Shown here: one piece after another, positions 1-6,972 of the stretch
Numbering within the stretch: position 1 is the first letter of the stretch
Layout: each line of letters starts with the position of its first letter
Notes under the pieces: generated by a model
Database searches by the model: none
Seen by the model: only the letters and a program-made list of their open reading frames with translations
Told to the model about the DNA's origin: nothing
Source: Deltaproteobacteria bacterium
Lineage (GTDB): Bacteria > Desulfobacterota > Binatia > UBA12015
Direction: 5' to 3'
DNA: 44,500 nucleotides
Assembly (NCBI GenBank): GCA_029262355.1
Contig: JAJCZO010000310.1
Coordinates: 1-44,500, forward strand
Program-made: the position numbers and the translations under genes

Positions 1-108
1 GACTACATCGACAGCTTCTACAACCCGTGTCGGCGACATTCGTCGATCGGCTACGCTACGCCGATCGAGTTCGAGCTTAAGGCGCAGGTCGCTGCGTTGG
101 CGGCATAG
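1..108 (+). CDS. IS3-family transposase (OrfB), C-terminal 35 residues only
   Basis: The window opens inside this gene; only the last 35 codons and a TAG stop are present. The visible residues read DYIDSFYNPCRRHSSIGYAT and then PIEFE. This is the typical end of the rve/DDE integrase core of IS3-family OrfB proteins (F-Y-N--R-H-S-lG--tP--fE), and includes the final helix after the catalytic Glu. The gene would cut and join the IS ends together with OrfA. The rest lies left of the window, so it cannot be said whether the copy is intact. The family is clear from the motif; the IS subgroup is not. Confidence 0.85.
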   Translation, partial: DYIDSFYNPCRRHSSIGYATPIEFELKAQVAALAA

Positions 109-113
109 CAAAA

Positions 114-139
114 CGGTCCATCAAACCGGGGGAATTCCA
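114..139 (+). repeat. Probable right terminal repeat of the IS3-family element
   Basis: Just downstream of the transposase stop is a segment reading cggtccatcaaaccggggg and then aattcca. It has the look and position of an IS3-family right inverted repeat, which lies within a few tens of bases of the orfB stop and ends in CA. The matching left end is outside the window, so the exact boundary (near 139) is inferred. Confidence 0.45.
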
Positions 140-431
140 CCTGCTGCGGAGCAGCCTCGAAGCGACTCATCGGGAAGTCGAACCGGTAGAGTTCGATTGT
201 TGCCATCGAATGAGCGTAATCGTTCCTCACACGGTGGCCAAACCCGGCGATTCCAACCTCGTCCAAGGCCGTCACAGGCGTGCCCCATCAAGACCCGGCA
301 GCCACGCCGCGACGAGTCCCCCCGCGATGACGACGATGAGCGACCGAAGGTCAGTGATGATCGGGTACAACACGACGACGCCGAAAGGGCAGAGTGTGCT
401 GACCGACCTCAGTCAGCTCACGCCGATACGA
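140..431. other. Non-coding stretch between IS end and serine recombinase
   Basis: No convincing gene is seen. Open frames here are antisense shadows that run into the recombinase gene. The stretch begins with the 14-mer ccacctgctgcgga (137-150), which also occurs in the first unit of the 22-bp repeat array at 8041. It may be a remnant of the same repeat or element end that the IS3 copy landed beside. Confidence 0.4.
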
Positions 432-1118
432 CTATGCGCCGCTGTTCGCATCCGACCTGTTGGAAACAATATCGCGGAGAACGCTGGGTACGAACGGCTT
501 CCCCGACCGCGCTACGAACCCACGCCGCGCGAGTTCCGCCGACAGGGTCCTGAGGGATCGCCCAGGCCGGAGCCGCACAGCTTCTTCGATCGCACGCCGC
601 TCGGCCTCCACCGGCTGCAGGGACACGCCGTCGTTGGCGAAAGCGAATCCGTAGGGAGGGAAGCGGGACGTGCGCCTGCCCTGCGAGCGGAGCCTTGCGA
701 GGGCGTCGCGTGTCTTCTCCCCGATCGCTCTGCGGTAGTGATCCGCAAGAAGGAGTTCCACGGAGGTCGTCAAGAACCCGCTGGCTGTATCTGCCTCGAT
801 CCTGCCGCGCCCGACGACGTGAAGCTCCACGCCACGCCGGGCGAAGCCGTCGAGCGTGTCGAGGCCTCCCGCGAGGTCACGCGCGAACCTATCGAGGTGG
901 TACACGACGAGAACACCGGCACGGTGCTGACGCATCGCATCGCGAATCCGGCTGAATCGCTCGCGTTTGCCTCCGCTCACGCCGTCGTCGGTCAAGGTCT
1001 CCGCGAGAGTGAACCCTTGCTCCCGGCAGTAGGCATCGATCCGCTCCCGCTGATCCTCCACGCTGACCGCACGATCGCCCGACTCCTTGCTGCGCCTAGC
1101 GTAGCCGATCGCCTTCAC
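432..1118 (-). CDS. Serine recombinase (resolvase/invertase family), 228 aa
   Basis: A site-specific serine recombinase. The catalytic domain occupies about residues 1-145. It starts AIGYARRS, with the nucleophile Ser10 after Arg8, followed by EDQ, DDGVSGG, the L-D-R-F-A-R segment near 75-80 and the D-T-A-S-G-F segment of the active site. A short DNA-binding part follows, with the helix-turn-helix-like LSAELARRGFVARSGKPF near the C-terminus. There is no zinc ribbon or coiled coil, so it is a small resolvase-type enzyme rather than a large integrase. The start is GTG at 1118, preceded by AGGGG. It is divergent from the RHH gene, with about 80 bp between the starts. It probably resolves or inverts part of the mobile element; its substrate site is not identified. 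Confidence 0.85.
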   Translation of the reverse strand: MKAIGYARRSKESGDRAVSVEDQRERIDAYCREQGFTLAETLTDDGVSGGKRERFSRIRDAMRQHRAGVLVVYHLDRFARDLAGGLDTLDGFARRGVELHVVGRGRIEADTASGFLTTSVELLLADHYRRAIGEKTRDALARLRSQGRRTSRFPPYGFAFANDGVSLQPVEAERRAIEEAVRLRPGRSLRTLSAELARRGFVARSGKPFVPSVLRDIVSNRSDANSGA

Positions 1119-1197
1119 GCTATCCCCTATGCCTCATTTACTTCTTGCAGTCAACAATGGAGAGCTTGCGACATTTCCCCGCTATTGCAACGTTTTG
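1119..1197. promoter_or_regulatory. Divergent control region between recombinase and RHH gene
   Basis: The only upstream DNA shared by the divergent recombinase and RHH-kinase genes. Read on the minus strand, the recombinase leader contains GCATAGGGG, close to the GCATAGGG core of the degenerate repeats near 3740, 4031 and 4217. RHH proteins commonly bind such leaders, so this is a candidate operator. No promoter boxes can be assigned with confidence. Confidence 0.3.
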
Positions 1198-1482
1198 GTG
1201 GTGCCCCGACGGAACTCACTAGGACGCCCGCTGAAGGGCCGCGATCCAAATGGCAAGCCGATCTCCGTCTCCAGGGACTATGTCCAGATGACAGTGCGTC
1301 TGGCTCCCGAGGTCAAGGCGACGCTCGATGCGCTAGCGATGCTTGAGAACCGCGATCGGTCGACGCTGGTTACTAAAGCCCTAACGGAGTATGTCGAGCG
1401 CCTCCCCTCTTCGGACCGCGAGGCGATTGTGCCCCTCGCCTCGCGGGTCCGTCGCCGTCGCCAGTCGCCAGGCGACGTATGA
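1198..1482 (+). CDS. Ribbon-helix-helix (CopG/Arc-like) DNA-binding protein
   Basis: A small basic protein. A beta strand reading VQMTVRLAPEVKATLDALA is followed by ENRDRSTLVTKALTEYVERL, the usual strand-helix-helix layout of RHH regulators (the strand inserts in the DNA major groove of a dimer). An Arg-rich tail ends the protein. A GTG start at 1198 is chosen; an in-frame ATG at 1129 would add 23 residues but sits almost on the divergent recombinase start. The stop overlaps the ATG of the kinase gene (ATGA at 1479-1482), so the two were co-translated. The protein probably autoregulates the pair. Decayed relatives lie at 3545 and 3773. Function is inferred from fold only. Confidence 0.65.
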   Translation: MVPRRNSLGRPLKGRDPNGKPISVSRDYVQMTVRLAPEVKATLDALAMLENRDRSTLVTKALTEYVERLPSSDREAIVPLASRVRRRRQSPGDV

Positions 1483-2380
1483 GAAAACCACGGGTCAAGA
1501 GCAGAAGGCGGAGGATCGCCGGTTTGACCACCTTCAAGTACTTCCCCGACCGCCTACTCGGCTCGGGCGGGTTCGGTGATGTTTACGTATGCGAACGCGA
1601 CGACGGGGCATTGTTCGCCATGAAGAGGCTCTCGCTCGTGGACGAAGGCTCAGTGGCGCGTTTTGCCAAGGAAGTCCGAATAATACGGGGCCGCTGACAT
1701 CTGCCGTCCAGGACACGACATCCCTTCCGAGTGGGGTCGCATTCATTGTCAATCGATCGACTCAGGGCGACCCGGATCGTCGCTTCCAATCTGTGAGCGA
1801 TCTGAAGGCGGCATGGGCCGACTCGGTCGGAATACGGGAGAAGGAATCGGGGCAACGCGAACTCTTCGCGCTTCGAGCGGAGCTTTCGGAGCCTGCGTCC
1901 CTGGAGCCTGACGAGGTTTCTCGGTTTCTGGAGTTGCTTGCACGGCTGGAGGACGATCCAGACGTGCTCCACGAGACTGTGATGCAGATCGATCCCCAGG
2001 TTTTCGGAGTGATGTTCGGGCAAGATGCCAACTCGACTCGGCGGATCATCGAGAGATTCGTCGAGCTGACGACGAGCCAGGGCTGGGGTTTCGACTACAC
2101 CGACAAGATTGGCGACCGGTGCCTGGCGATCTTCGAACAGATCTCTGACTTCGAGGGCCGTGCTGCCCTTGCTTACTGCGCGGCGGAAGTAGGCACATCT
2201 CACAACCGCTGGCACGTCATGTCTACCGCAGCGAAGATGTTACTGGCGCTCACGGATCAAGGCGGGGCAATGGCTGTCGGCGAGCGCTTGAGGAAGTTGG
2301 ATTCTCGAGCGCTAGAGACGCTTCGAGAATATTGCGGCATTGGCAGATGCCATCCGGCGATCGACAACGTCCTCCGCTAG
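1479..2380 (+). pseudogene. Ser/Thr protein kinase, internally deleted and out of frame
   Basis: The first 72 codons encode a Hanks-type N-lobe: the glycine loop LGSGGFGDVYV, the ATP lysine in FAMKRL, and the start of helix C (RFAKEVRII). The frame then stops at 1697. In another frame from about 1700 the sequence resumes with the very end of a kinase domain (GDPDRRFQSVSDLKAAW) and an all-helical C-terminal region of about 190 residues. The catalytic loop (HRD), DFG and most of the C-lobe are missing, roughly 190 residues compared with a usual kinase domain. This is therefore a deletion with a frame change, not a single-base error. It was coupled to the RHH gene by an ATGA overlap. No activity is expected; the helical tail matches no family I recognise. 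Confidence 0.75.
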
Positions 2381-2455
2381 AGGGTCCCGCCCAGCCCTCG
2401 AAGCGCATAGTCAGGCGCTCCATCCCATCGGACAATCAGCAGATCGCGTGAAGCC

Positions 2456-3490
2456 CTACAGAGGCGGTACGACCCGCCCGACCGGTCGGTTCTCGCTGCG
2501 CAATACGCCATCGTTGTCGAACGTGAACGCAGCCCCCCAGATTACGAGTTCTCCCCGATGGGGTCGGTAGTCGTGTCCTTGCATGTCGCCTGTGCACAGC
2601 GCCGTCGGCTGGGTTCGGTAGCAGGCGTGCTTTCCAGGCCGAGGGAGCTGGGTTGCATGCCATTCTTCGGTGATCGGATCGAACCGAACGACGAAGGATG
2701 CTCCCGGCGAGATCGTGCCTATCTGTGGAGCTCCAGCCTCGATCTGCACTTGCAGCCCGCTCTCCAAGAGGGATGCGAAGTCGGATGCCTTTCCGATGCT
2801 TAGCGCAGCAGACGCCGGGATCTCTCGCTTCCAGAACCAGCACCCCTCCTCAAAGTGGGCACCCACAATGTAACTCATGCCAACGTTCGGATCGAACGTG
2901 CAGGTCTGGGAGACTCCGGTTTGCGATAGGTGTTTTCCGGCGTGGATGTCGCCCGAGCACTTCGCCTTTTGTCCGACTACGGTGACGCCGTCCACGACCG
3001 GACCTTCGGTGTCTGAAACCGTCCAGCGAGTGCGGAGGGTCACGCGTCCCACGTCTTGGTCCATCGTTTCAAGCACGAGCCCCGAGCGGCCTGTCTTGCT
3101 CAGAAGGCACGCCTGGTAGCTCTTCCACATCCCCGGCGGAGCGATTACGGAAGTAAGCCATGTGCGAGCATTCTCGCTGATAGCGACGTTGGAACGGCCA
3201 CAGTTGGAAGCGTACTGAGACGCGTCGTACTGCTTGTCCGAGCTGCCGCTTAGATTGAACTTGCTCGGAACGTCGAGTTCGAAGCCCCAAGCGTCCGATT
3301 CTTGTGACTTGGACCATTTGATCTCGCAGAATGCTTCCGCGAGCGCCTTGTCGAACTTCGAGCGAGAGGAGTAGGAGTATCGGTTCAATAGGCGGCTATC
3401 GAGCACCTTCGAGCAGTCCTCAGCCCGAGTCGCCGATGGCTGAAACAAGATCGATACAACTAGAACGTAAGTCGCGACAGATGGCCTCAT
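2456..3490 (-). CDS. Secreted protein of unknown function, 344 aa
   Basis: The chosen ATG at 3490 has GAAAGGGG upstream and begins a clear signal peptide (MRPSVATYVLVVSILFQPSA, then TRA before EDCSK). The mature part has about nine cysteines (for example DC, FC, NC, AC, KC, TC, GC) spread along its length, which suggests disulfides in the periplasm or outside the cell. I recognise no domain. It is convergent with the kinase pseudogene, whose stop is 75 bp away, and its promoter region overlaps the decayed RHH copy at 3545. An in-frame upstream extension to 3652 exists but has no signal-like start and is rejected. It may be cargo of the mobile element. Confidence 0.6.
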   Translation of the reverse strand: MRPSVATYVLVVSILFQPSATRAEDCSKVLDSRLLNRYSYSSRSKFDKALAEAFCEIKWSKSQESDAWGFELDVPSKFNLSGSSDKQYDASQYASNCGRSNVAISENARTWLTSVIAPPGMWKSYQACLLSKTGRSGLVLETMDQDVGRVTLRTRWTVSDTEGPVVDGVTVVGQKAKCSGDIHAGKHLSQTGVSQTCTFDPNVGMSYIVGAHFEEGCWFWKREIPASAALSIGKASDFASLLESGLQVQIEAGAPQIGTISPGASFVVRFDPITEEWHATQLPRPGKHACYRTQPTALCTGDMQGHDYRPHRGELVIWGAAFTFDNDGVLRSENRPVGRVVPPL

Positions 3491-3544
3491 GGATGCCCCT
3501 TTCTCCGCGCGAACGCTGACACGATCAAGATCCACAATCAACGG

Positions 3545-3695
3545 TGCCCCAAGCGGAGGAGCGCTGCCGGTCTTTGCGGGCATCGCGGACCGAAGCTCTA
3601 GGAGGCCGTCGCGCTCGGAACCACTTGCCCCAGCGGGGCATCGGAAGGCCATCGGGAAGCTCGCGGGGCGCGTTCGGCAGCGACGCTCACGTTAG
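3545..3695 (+). pseudogene. Decayed RHH gene copy B (C-terminal remnant)
   Basis: The end of this segment translates to HRKAIGKLAGRVRQRRSR and a stop. This matches the end of copy C (DRDAIEKLGGRVRQRRSR) and resembles the tail of the intact RHH gene at 1198. Upstream, fragments such as RTEAL appear in another frame, so small deletions have broken the reading frame. There is no usable start. It overlaps the leader of the secreted-protein gene on the other strand. Confidence 0.55.
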
Positions 3696-3707
3696 CGGCG
3701 CAGGGGG

Positions 3708-3778
3708 CTTGTGCCGCTCGAGGGTGTCTGATTCCGCTTCGAGTCGCATTAGGATGAAAAGATCCGTCGCCGAATGCC
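3708..3778 (+). repeat. Degenerate ~70-bp repeat after RHH copy B (unit 1)
   Basis: This stretch runs from cttgtgccgctcg to gaatgcc and contains agtcgcattaggatgaaaag. It aligns along its length with 3998-4063, with scattered substitutions and short gaps, and its core recurs near 4211. The first base pairs also form a hairpin with agcggc just upstream (3694). It may be a repeated leader or operator of the RHH cassettes. Confidence 0.5.
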
Positions 3779-3916
3779 ATCGCGAAACTTGAGCGCCGGG
3801 ATCGCTCGACCGTCGTCGTGGAGGCTCTGAAGGCCTATGTCGAAGCGCTTTCTGCTGGAGATCGAGACGCCATCGAGAAACTGGGAGGGCGGGTTCGGCA
3901 GCGGCGCTCGCGGTAG
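3773..3916 (+). pseudogene. Truncated RHH gene copy C
   Basis: An open frame of 47 codons without a start codon reads NAIAKLERRDRSTVVVEALK and ends DRDAIEKLGGRVRQRRSR before TAG. It parallels the second half of the intact RHH protein (LDALAMLENRDRSTL and so on), but the beta strand and most of helix 1 are missing. Directly after the stop, cccgctgaagggcgcgaacc resembles the 5' part of the intact gene (cccgctgaagggccgcgatc), perhaps the scrap of a further tandem copy. It is not expected to be functional. Confidence 0.6.
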
Positions 3917-3997
3917 CCCCGCTGAAGGGCGCGAACCTTCCATTCCGTCCTCGCGTCACAAGAATACGAAACCGATTTTCTCCAGGTACGACAGGCA

Positions 3998-4063
3998 CTT
4001 GTGCGCCTGAGTGCGTCTGGGTCCGCTCCAAGTCGCATAGGGTGAGAAGAGTCGCGGACTGCC
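3998..4063 (+). repeat. Degenerate ~70-bp repeat (unit 2)
   Basis: Second unit of the repeat described at 3708, with core agtcgcatagggtgagaag. A shorter third match (aactcgcatagggtggg) lies at 4215-4231. No gene follows this unit directly. The stretch from 3917 to 4310 otherwise shows no supportable coding sequence. Confidence 0.5.
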
Positions 4064-4310
4064 CGCCTCTGAGCACTCGTGGGTGCCACGCCCCAGAGTA
4101 GTCCAGAAGCTCCTCTTATCAACCATGGACCCTCCGAGTAGAAGAATTGCGCATTTCGTGATTCCATCGTCTTCTCGGTGACTTACGGGCTAATCCGATT
4201 TCCAGAATGAGCCCCAACTCGCATAGGGTGGGAGCGCGTTCATCCGCAGGCGACCTCAGCGCGGACAACTGGCCAAGCCGGTGTACGTCGCCATCGCGCG
4301 GATGCTGTCA

Positions 4311-4517
4311 CTAGCCTGAACATTCCTCGACGACGATGTCGTCGTAGACGCCACCAGCGCCGACGTTCCCGTCCGCACCGGCCACGAGGCTGATCGCATC
4401 CCACGTCGTGGTCGTGGTGTCGATCGCTGTACCGCCTGAACCTCCATCGACGAGAAGTTCCAACTCGCCCCGCCGCAACTTGGCGTCGGGGCCAATGACA
4501 CGCCTTTGGCAACGCAT
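4311..4517 (-). pseudogene. C-terminal gene fragment, jelly-roll/adhesin-like
   Basis: On the minus strand, 68 codons end in a stop and contain LRRGELELLVDGGSGGTAID, then WDAISLVAGADGNVGAGGVYDDIVVEEC. The glycine- and aspartate-rich pattern ending in YDDIVVEE resembles the last strands of a secreted beta-sandwich (LamG/ConA-like) domain. No signal or upstream part is present, so I read it as the tail of a larger broken gene. It could also be a chance open frame. The domain reading is by eye only. Confidence 0.3.
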
Positions 4518-4590
4518 GCGTCTTAGCGTTCCCGGAGGTCATTCGCGCTGTCATTCGAGTCACTATCGGATAACGCTTGTGCGTCAATGA

Positions 4591-4625
4591 TAGAATTCGC
4601 AGTAGAATCCTCGCTGAGGTAGAAT
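4591..4625 (+). promoter_or_regulatory. Triple TAGAAT and dyad upstream of the XRE operon
   Basis: TAGAAT occurs three times in 35 bp (4591, 4603 and 4620). The second and third flank the inverted repeat CCTC-GCT-GAGG (4609-4619). The segment lies 31-65 bp upstream of the XRE start. The motifs could be alternative -10 boxes or the operator of the XRE repressor, as in phage-type lysogeny switches. No clear -35 at standard spacing is seen. Confidence 0.45.
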
Positions 4626-4655
4626 GAACCGAGGTCAAGGTTGAAAGGAGAAAAC

Positions 4656-4862
4656 ATGACCAGGCTTACACGAGAGAGAGAACGAAGAGGCTGGAGCCGC
4701 ACCGAGCTGGCGCGTCGCGCCGAGGTGCACCCATCGGACATCGGCAAGTTCGAGGCACGGCGGCTTCTGCCATACGAGGGTCAGCTTCAGCGCATCGCGA
4801 AGACTCTTGGCTGGCCGATGGCACGAGCGGAAGCGCTGCTCGAGAAGGAGGCCACAGGCTGA
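4656..4862 (+). CDS. XRE-family helix-turn-helix regulator, 68 aa
   Basis: A minimal Cro/C1-type protein: LTRERERRGWSRTELARRAE, then VHPSDIGKFEARRLLPYEGQ and a last helix. It has five short helices and no C-terminal sensing domain. The ATG at 4656 has AAGGAG five bases upstream; an earlier in-frame TTG at 4641 is rejected. The stop overlaps the primase start (TGATG at 4860-4864). It probably represses the replication operon it begins, acting on the repeats at 4591-4625. The role is inferred from position and fold. Confidence 0.8.
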   Translation: MTRLTRERERRGWSRTELARRAEVHPSDIGKFEARRLLPYEGQLQRIAKTLGWPMARAEALLEKEATG

Positions 4863-5863
4863 TGCGCTACGAAGCCAAAGACCTCGAGCGCGACCTCTCC
4901 GCTCTGGGACCCGAAGGGTTCGCGGGCCGCGTCGGCCTCCCATTCCGCCGGTCAGGCGCGTCCGTCGCCGTCCGCTGCCTCTTTCACGACGACAACAGTC
5001 CGAGCGCGAGTCTGACCCTCGGCGAGCGCGGGACGCTGCGGTTGCACTGCTTCGCGTGCGACCAGAATTGGGATGCGCACGCGATCGTCGCGGAGAAGCA
5101 CGGCCTCGATGCCCGATCCGACTTCTCTCGTGTTCTCGAGCATGAGGCTGACCTGCTGGGCGGGACTCTTAGAACGAGCCCATCGAGCAGATCGACCGCG
5201 ATTCCGGCACCGAATGGCAGGAAGAAACTCTGGCCGGACTCGAAGGAGCTTCACGACCTCTGGAGCCGGGGCCACCATTACACCGGAGACGGTGGCCCGA
5301 TTAACCTCCTCTTCACCGAGAAGCACTGGAATCGCGAAGTCGTCGCCCGCTACGACCTCGCTCGAGTTCTCCCCGCGCGGGGGCCGTTCCCACCGTGGTG
5401 GCCCGAGTCTTGGTCATCCGCCTGGCGCGTCGCGGCGCGGCTGTTCGACTCTACAGGGAGCTTTCGGACGATTCAGGCTCGCGCGATCGGCAATGCCAAG
5501 CCGAAGGATCGATTCCCGCGCGGCCGCCTCGGCTCCGGCGTCTTCTTCGCCGACGATCTGGGTCGGGCTTTGCTGCGCGGTGATCTAGCCGATGCCGAAG
5601 GCGTCGATATCATCGTCGCCGAAGGACTCACGAGTTGGGTGCGCACCTGTTGCTGGTGCGCCTCAACCCATCACGCTGCTGCCGTGCTCGGTGTCGGCAG
5701 CTTCAGCACATCGGCGTTTGCCGACATCCACTGGCCCGCCGGGGGCGAATACGTGATCGCCACCGATGGGAACAACGCCGGGGACAACTACGCGAAAAAG
5801 CTCCGCCTGGCCCTGCCACGCTCGGCGAGAGTTCGACGCATCGACTTTCGGAGGTTCAAATGA
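4862..5863 (+). CDS. DnaG-like primase with CHC2 zinc finger and TOPRIM domain, 333 aa
   Basis: The N-terminus carries a CHC2-type zinc finger: C39-x2-H42 in RCLFHDDNSPSASL, then C63-x2-C66 in LHCFACDQ, as in DnaG primases and phage primase-helicases. A TOPRIM-like core follows: DIIVAEGLTSWV (Glu254) and VIATDGNNAGDNYAKKL (301-311), with an N in place of the second Asp of the usual D-x-D. It would make RNA primers for the element's own replication. It is shorter than chromosomal DnaG and lacks the helicase-binding C-terminal domain. It overlaps its neighbours on both sides by a few bases (TGATG, ATGA). It is a plasmid, phage or satellite type, not the host gene. Confidence 0.85.
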   Translation: MRYEAKDLERDLSALGPEGFAGRVGLPFRRSGASVAVRCLFHDDNSPSASLTLGERGTLRLHCFACDQNWDAHAIVAEKHGLDARSDFSRVLEHEADLLGGTLRTSPSSRSTAIPAPNGRKKLWPDSKELHDLWSRGHHYTGDGGPINLLFTEKHWNREVVARYDLARVLPARGPFPPWWPESWSSAWRVAARLFDSTGSFRTIQARAIGNAKPKDRFPRGRLGSGVFFADDLGRALLRGDLADAEGVDIIVAEGLTSWVRTCCWCASTHHAAAVLGVGSFSTSAFADIHWPAGGEYVIATDGNNAGDNYAKKLRLALPRSARVRRIDFRRFK

Positions 5864-6972
5864 ACGAGCAAGACCTTGCAGACCTCGACGACGAGAAGCT
5901 GCATCACGCCTTGGAGTCTGCCGAGGAGATGGAGCATCCAGACAAGCTAGACCTTCACACCAGCGCAGACGCGGTGCGAGCACTCAGGGAGCACTGGAAG
6001 GACTCCCGCAAGCGAGCGGTCCGGACAGGCCTTCTCGGTCTCGACCAGACCCTCGGCGGCGGCCTGCGGGCGGGCGACCTGATGGCCCTCGCTGGGCCAA
6101 CCGGCCAGGGGAAGACTGGCCTCCTTCTTCAGATCGCCCGCCATACGGCCAGGGATGGAGCGCGGGTCCTGTACTTCTCGTGCGAGATCGAGGAGACCGA
6201 GTCTGCCGCACGCCTTGCGGCACTCGAACGGTATCACCTCCCCGATGCGAAGGATGCGGTCGGCTTCGGCGACATTCTCGACGGCAAGCCTTCCGACGCC
6301 ATGACGGCAGAGGCCATCGACTTGGTCGAGGCCGCATCCGCGTCCCTCTACATCGAGCAGATTCCCGACGGCGGCACCGTCGACGACGTGCGGGCCAAGG
6401 TGAAGGCGCTCCGCGAATCCTACCCGGACGACCCGCTCGTGGTCATCGTCGATCCCCTCCAGCGCCTCTTCGTCGGCGACGGGGGCGCTCGCTCCGGCTC
6501 CGTCGCTCGTTCCATGAACGCCAGTGAGACGGAGCGGATTGGTCAGGTTGGGCTCGCCCTGAAGAGGCTCGCCTCGGACACCAGAGCAGCGGTGATCTTC
6601 GGCAGCGATTCTACTATGCAGGCCGCGAGTGATGACGGTCGAGGCTCGAGCAGCGGGCTCCGAGGCTCATACATCCTGAGCAACGCGGCCACATCGATCT
6701 TCTGGCTCCACGTCGATGACGACCCCGAGAAACTGGTGAAGAAACTGGATCAAGAGCGCCTCGAGTGGGCTCGTGGTGTTCACGAGATCAACATGGGGGT
6801 TGCAGGGCTGCCGAAGATCCAGCCTCTCGGTCCGAAACCTGCTGCACTGGAGTGCCGCAAGAACCGCCGGGGGAGGAGGAACGTAGCCATCCCCCTCGTC
6901 AGTGTGCCGGGGGCCAATCTCTTCCTGGACGGAGATGTCGTGCCGTCACAGGTGCCAGGGGCGAGCCGGTAA
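5860..6972 (+). CDS. DnaB/RecA-like replicative helicase, 370 aa
   Basis: A SF4-type ATPase. The core opens with TGLLGLDQTLGGGLRAGDLM and Walker A GPTGQGKT (79-86). An acidic pair follows (CEIEET, about 109-113), then Walker B LVVIVDPLQRL (193-202) and a later motif around SDSTMQA. There is no DnaB N-terminal domain; the first 50 residues are acidic and helical, perhaps the primase contact. ATG at 5860 has GGAGG five bases upstream and overlaps the primase stop (ATGA). Together with the primase it should form a compact primosome for the element. RepA-type plasmid helicases are the main alternative. Confidence 0.85.
   Translation: MNEQDLADLDDEKLHHALESAEEMEHPDKLDLHTSADAVRALREHWKDSRKRAVRTGLLGLDQTLGGGLRAGDLMALAGPTGQGKTGLLLQIARHTARDGARVLYFSCEIEETESAARLAALERYHLPDAKDAVGFGDILDGKPSDAMTAEAIDLVEAASASLYIEQIPDGGTVDDVRAKVKALRESYPDDPLVVIVDPLQRLFVGDGGARSGSVARSMNASETERIGQVGLALKRLASDTRAAVIFGSDSTMQAASDDGRGSSSGLRGSYILSNAATSIFWLHVDDDPEKLVKKLDQERLEWARGVHEINMGVAGLPKIQPLGPKPAALECRKNRRGRRNVAIPLVSVPGANLFLDGDVVPSQVPGASR

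Noticed and set aside
210..1346. 378-codon open frame on the plus strand
   Set aside because: It lies antisense to the serine recombinase, whose catalytic motifs are clear. No family features or ribosome site; a GC-rich shadow.
3691..4236. Integron cassette (attC) interpretation of the repeats near the RHH copies
   Set aside because: The repeats lack the paired RYYYAAC/GTTRRRY ends and no integron integrase is present.
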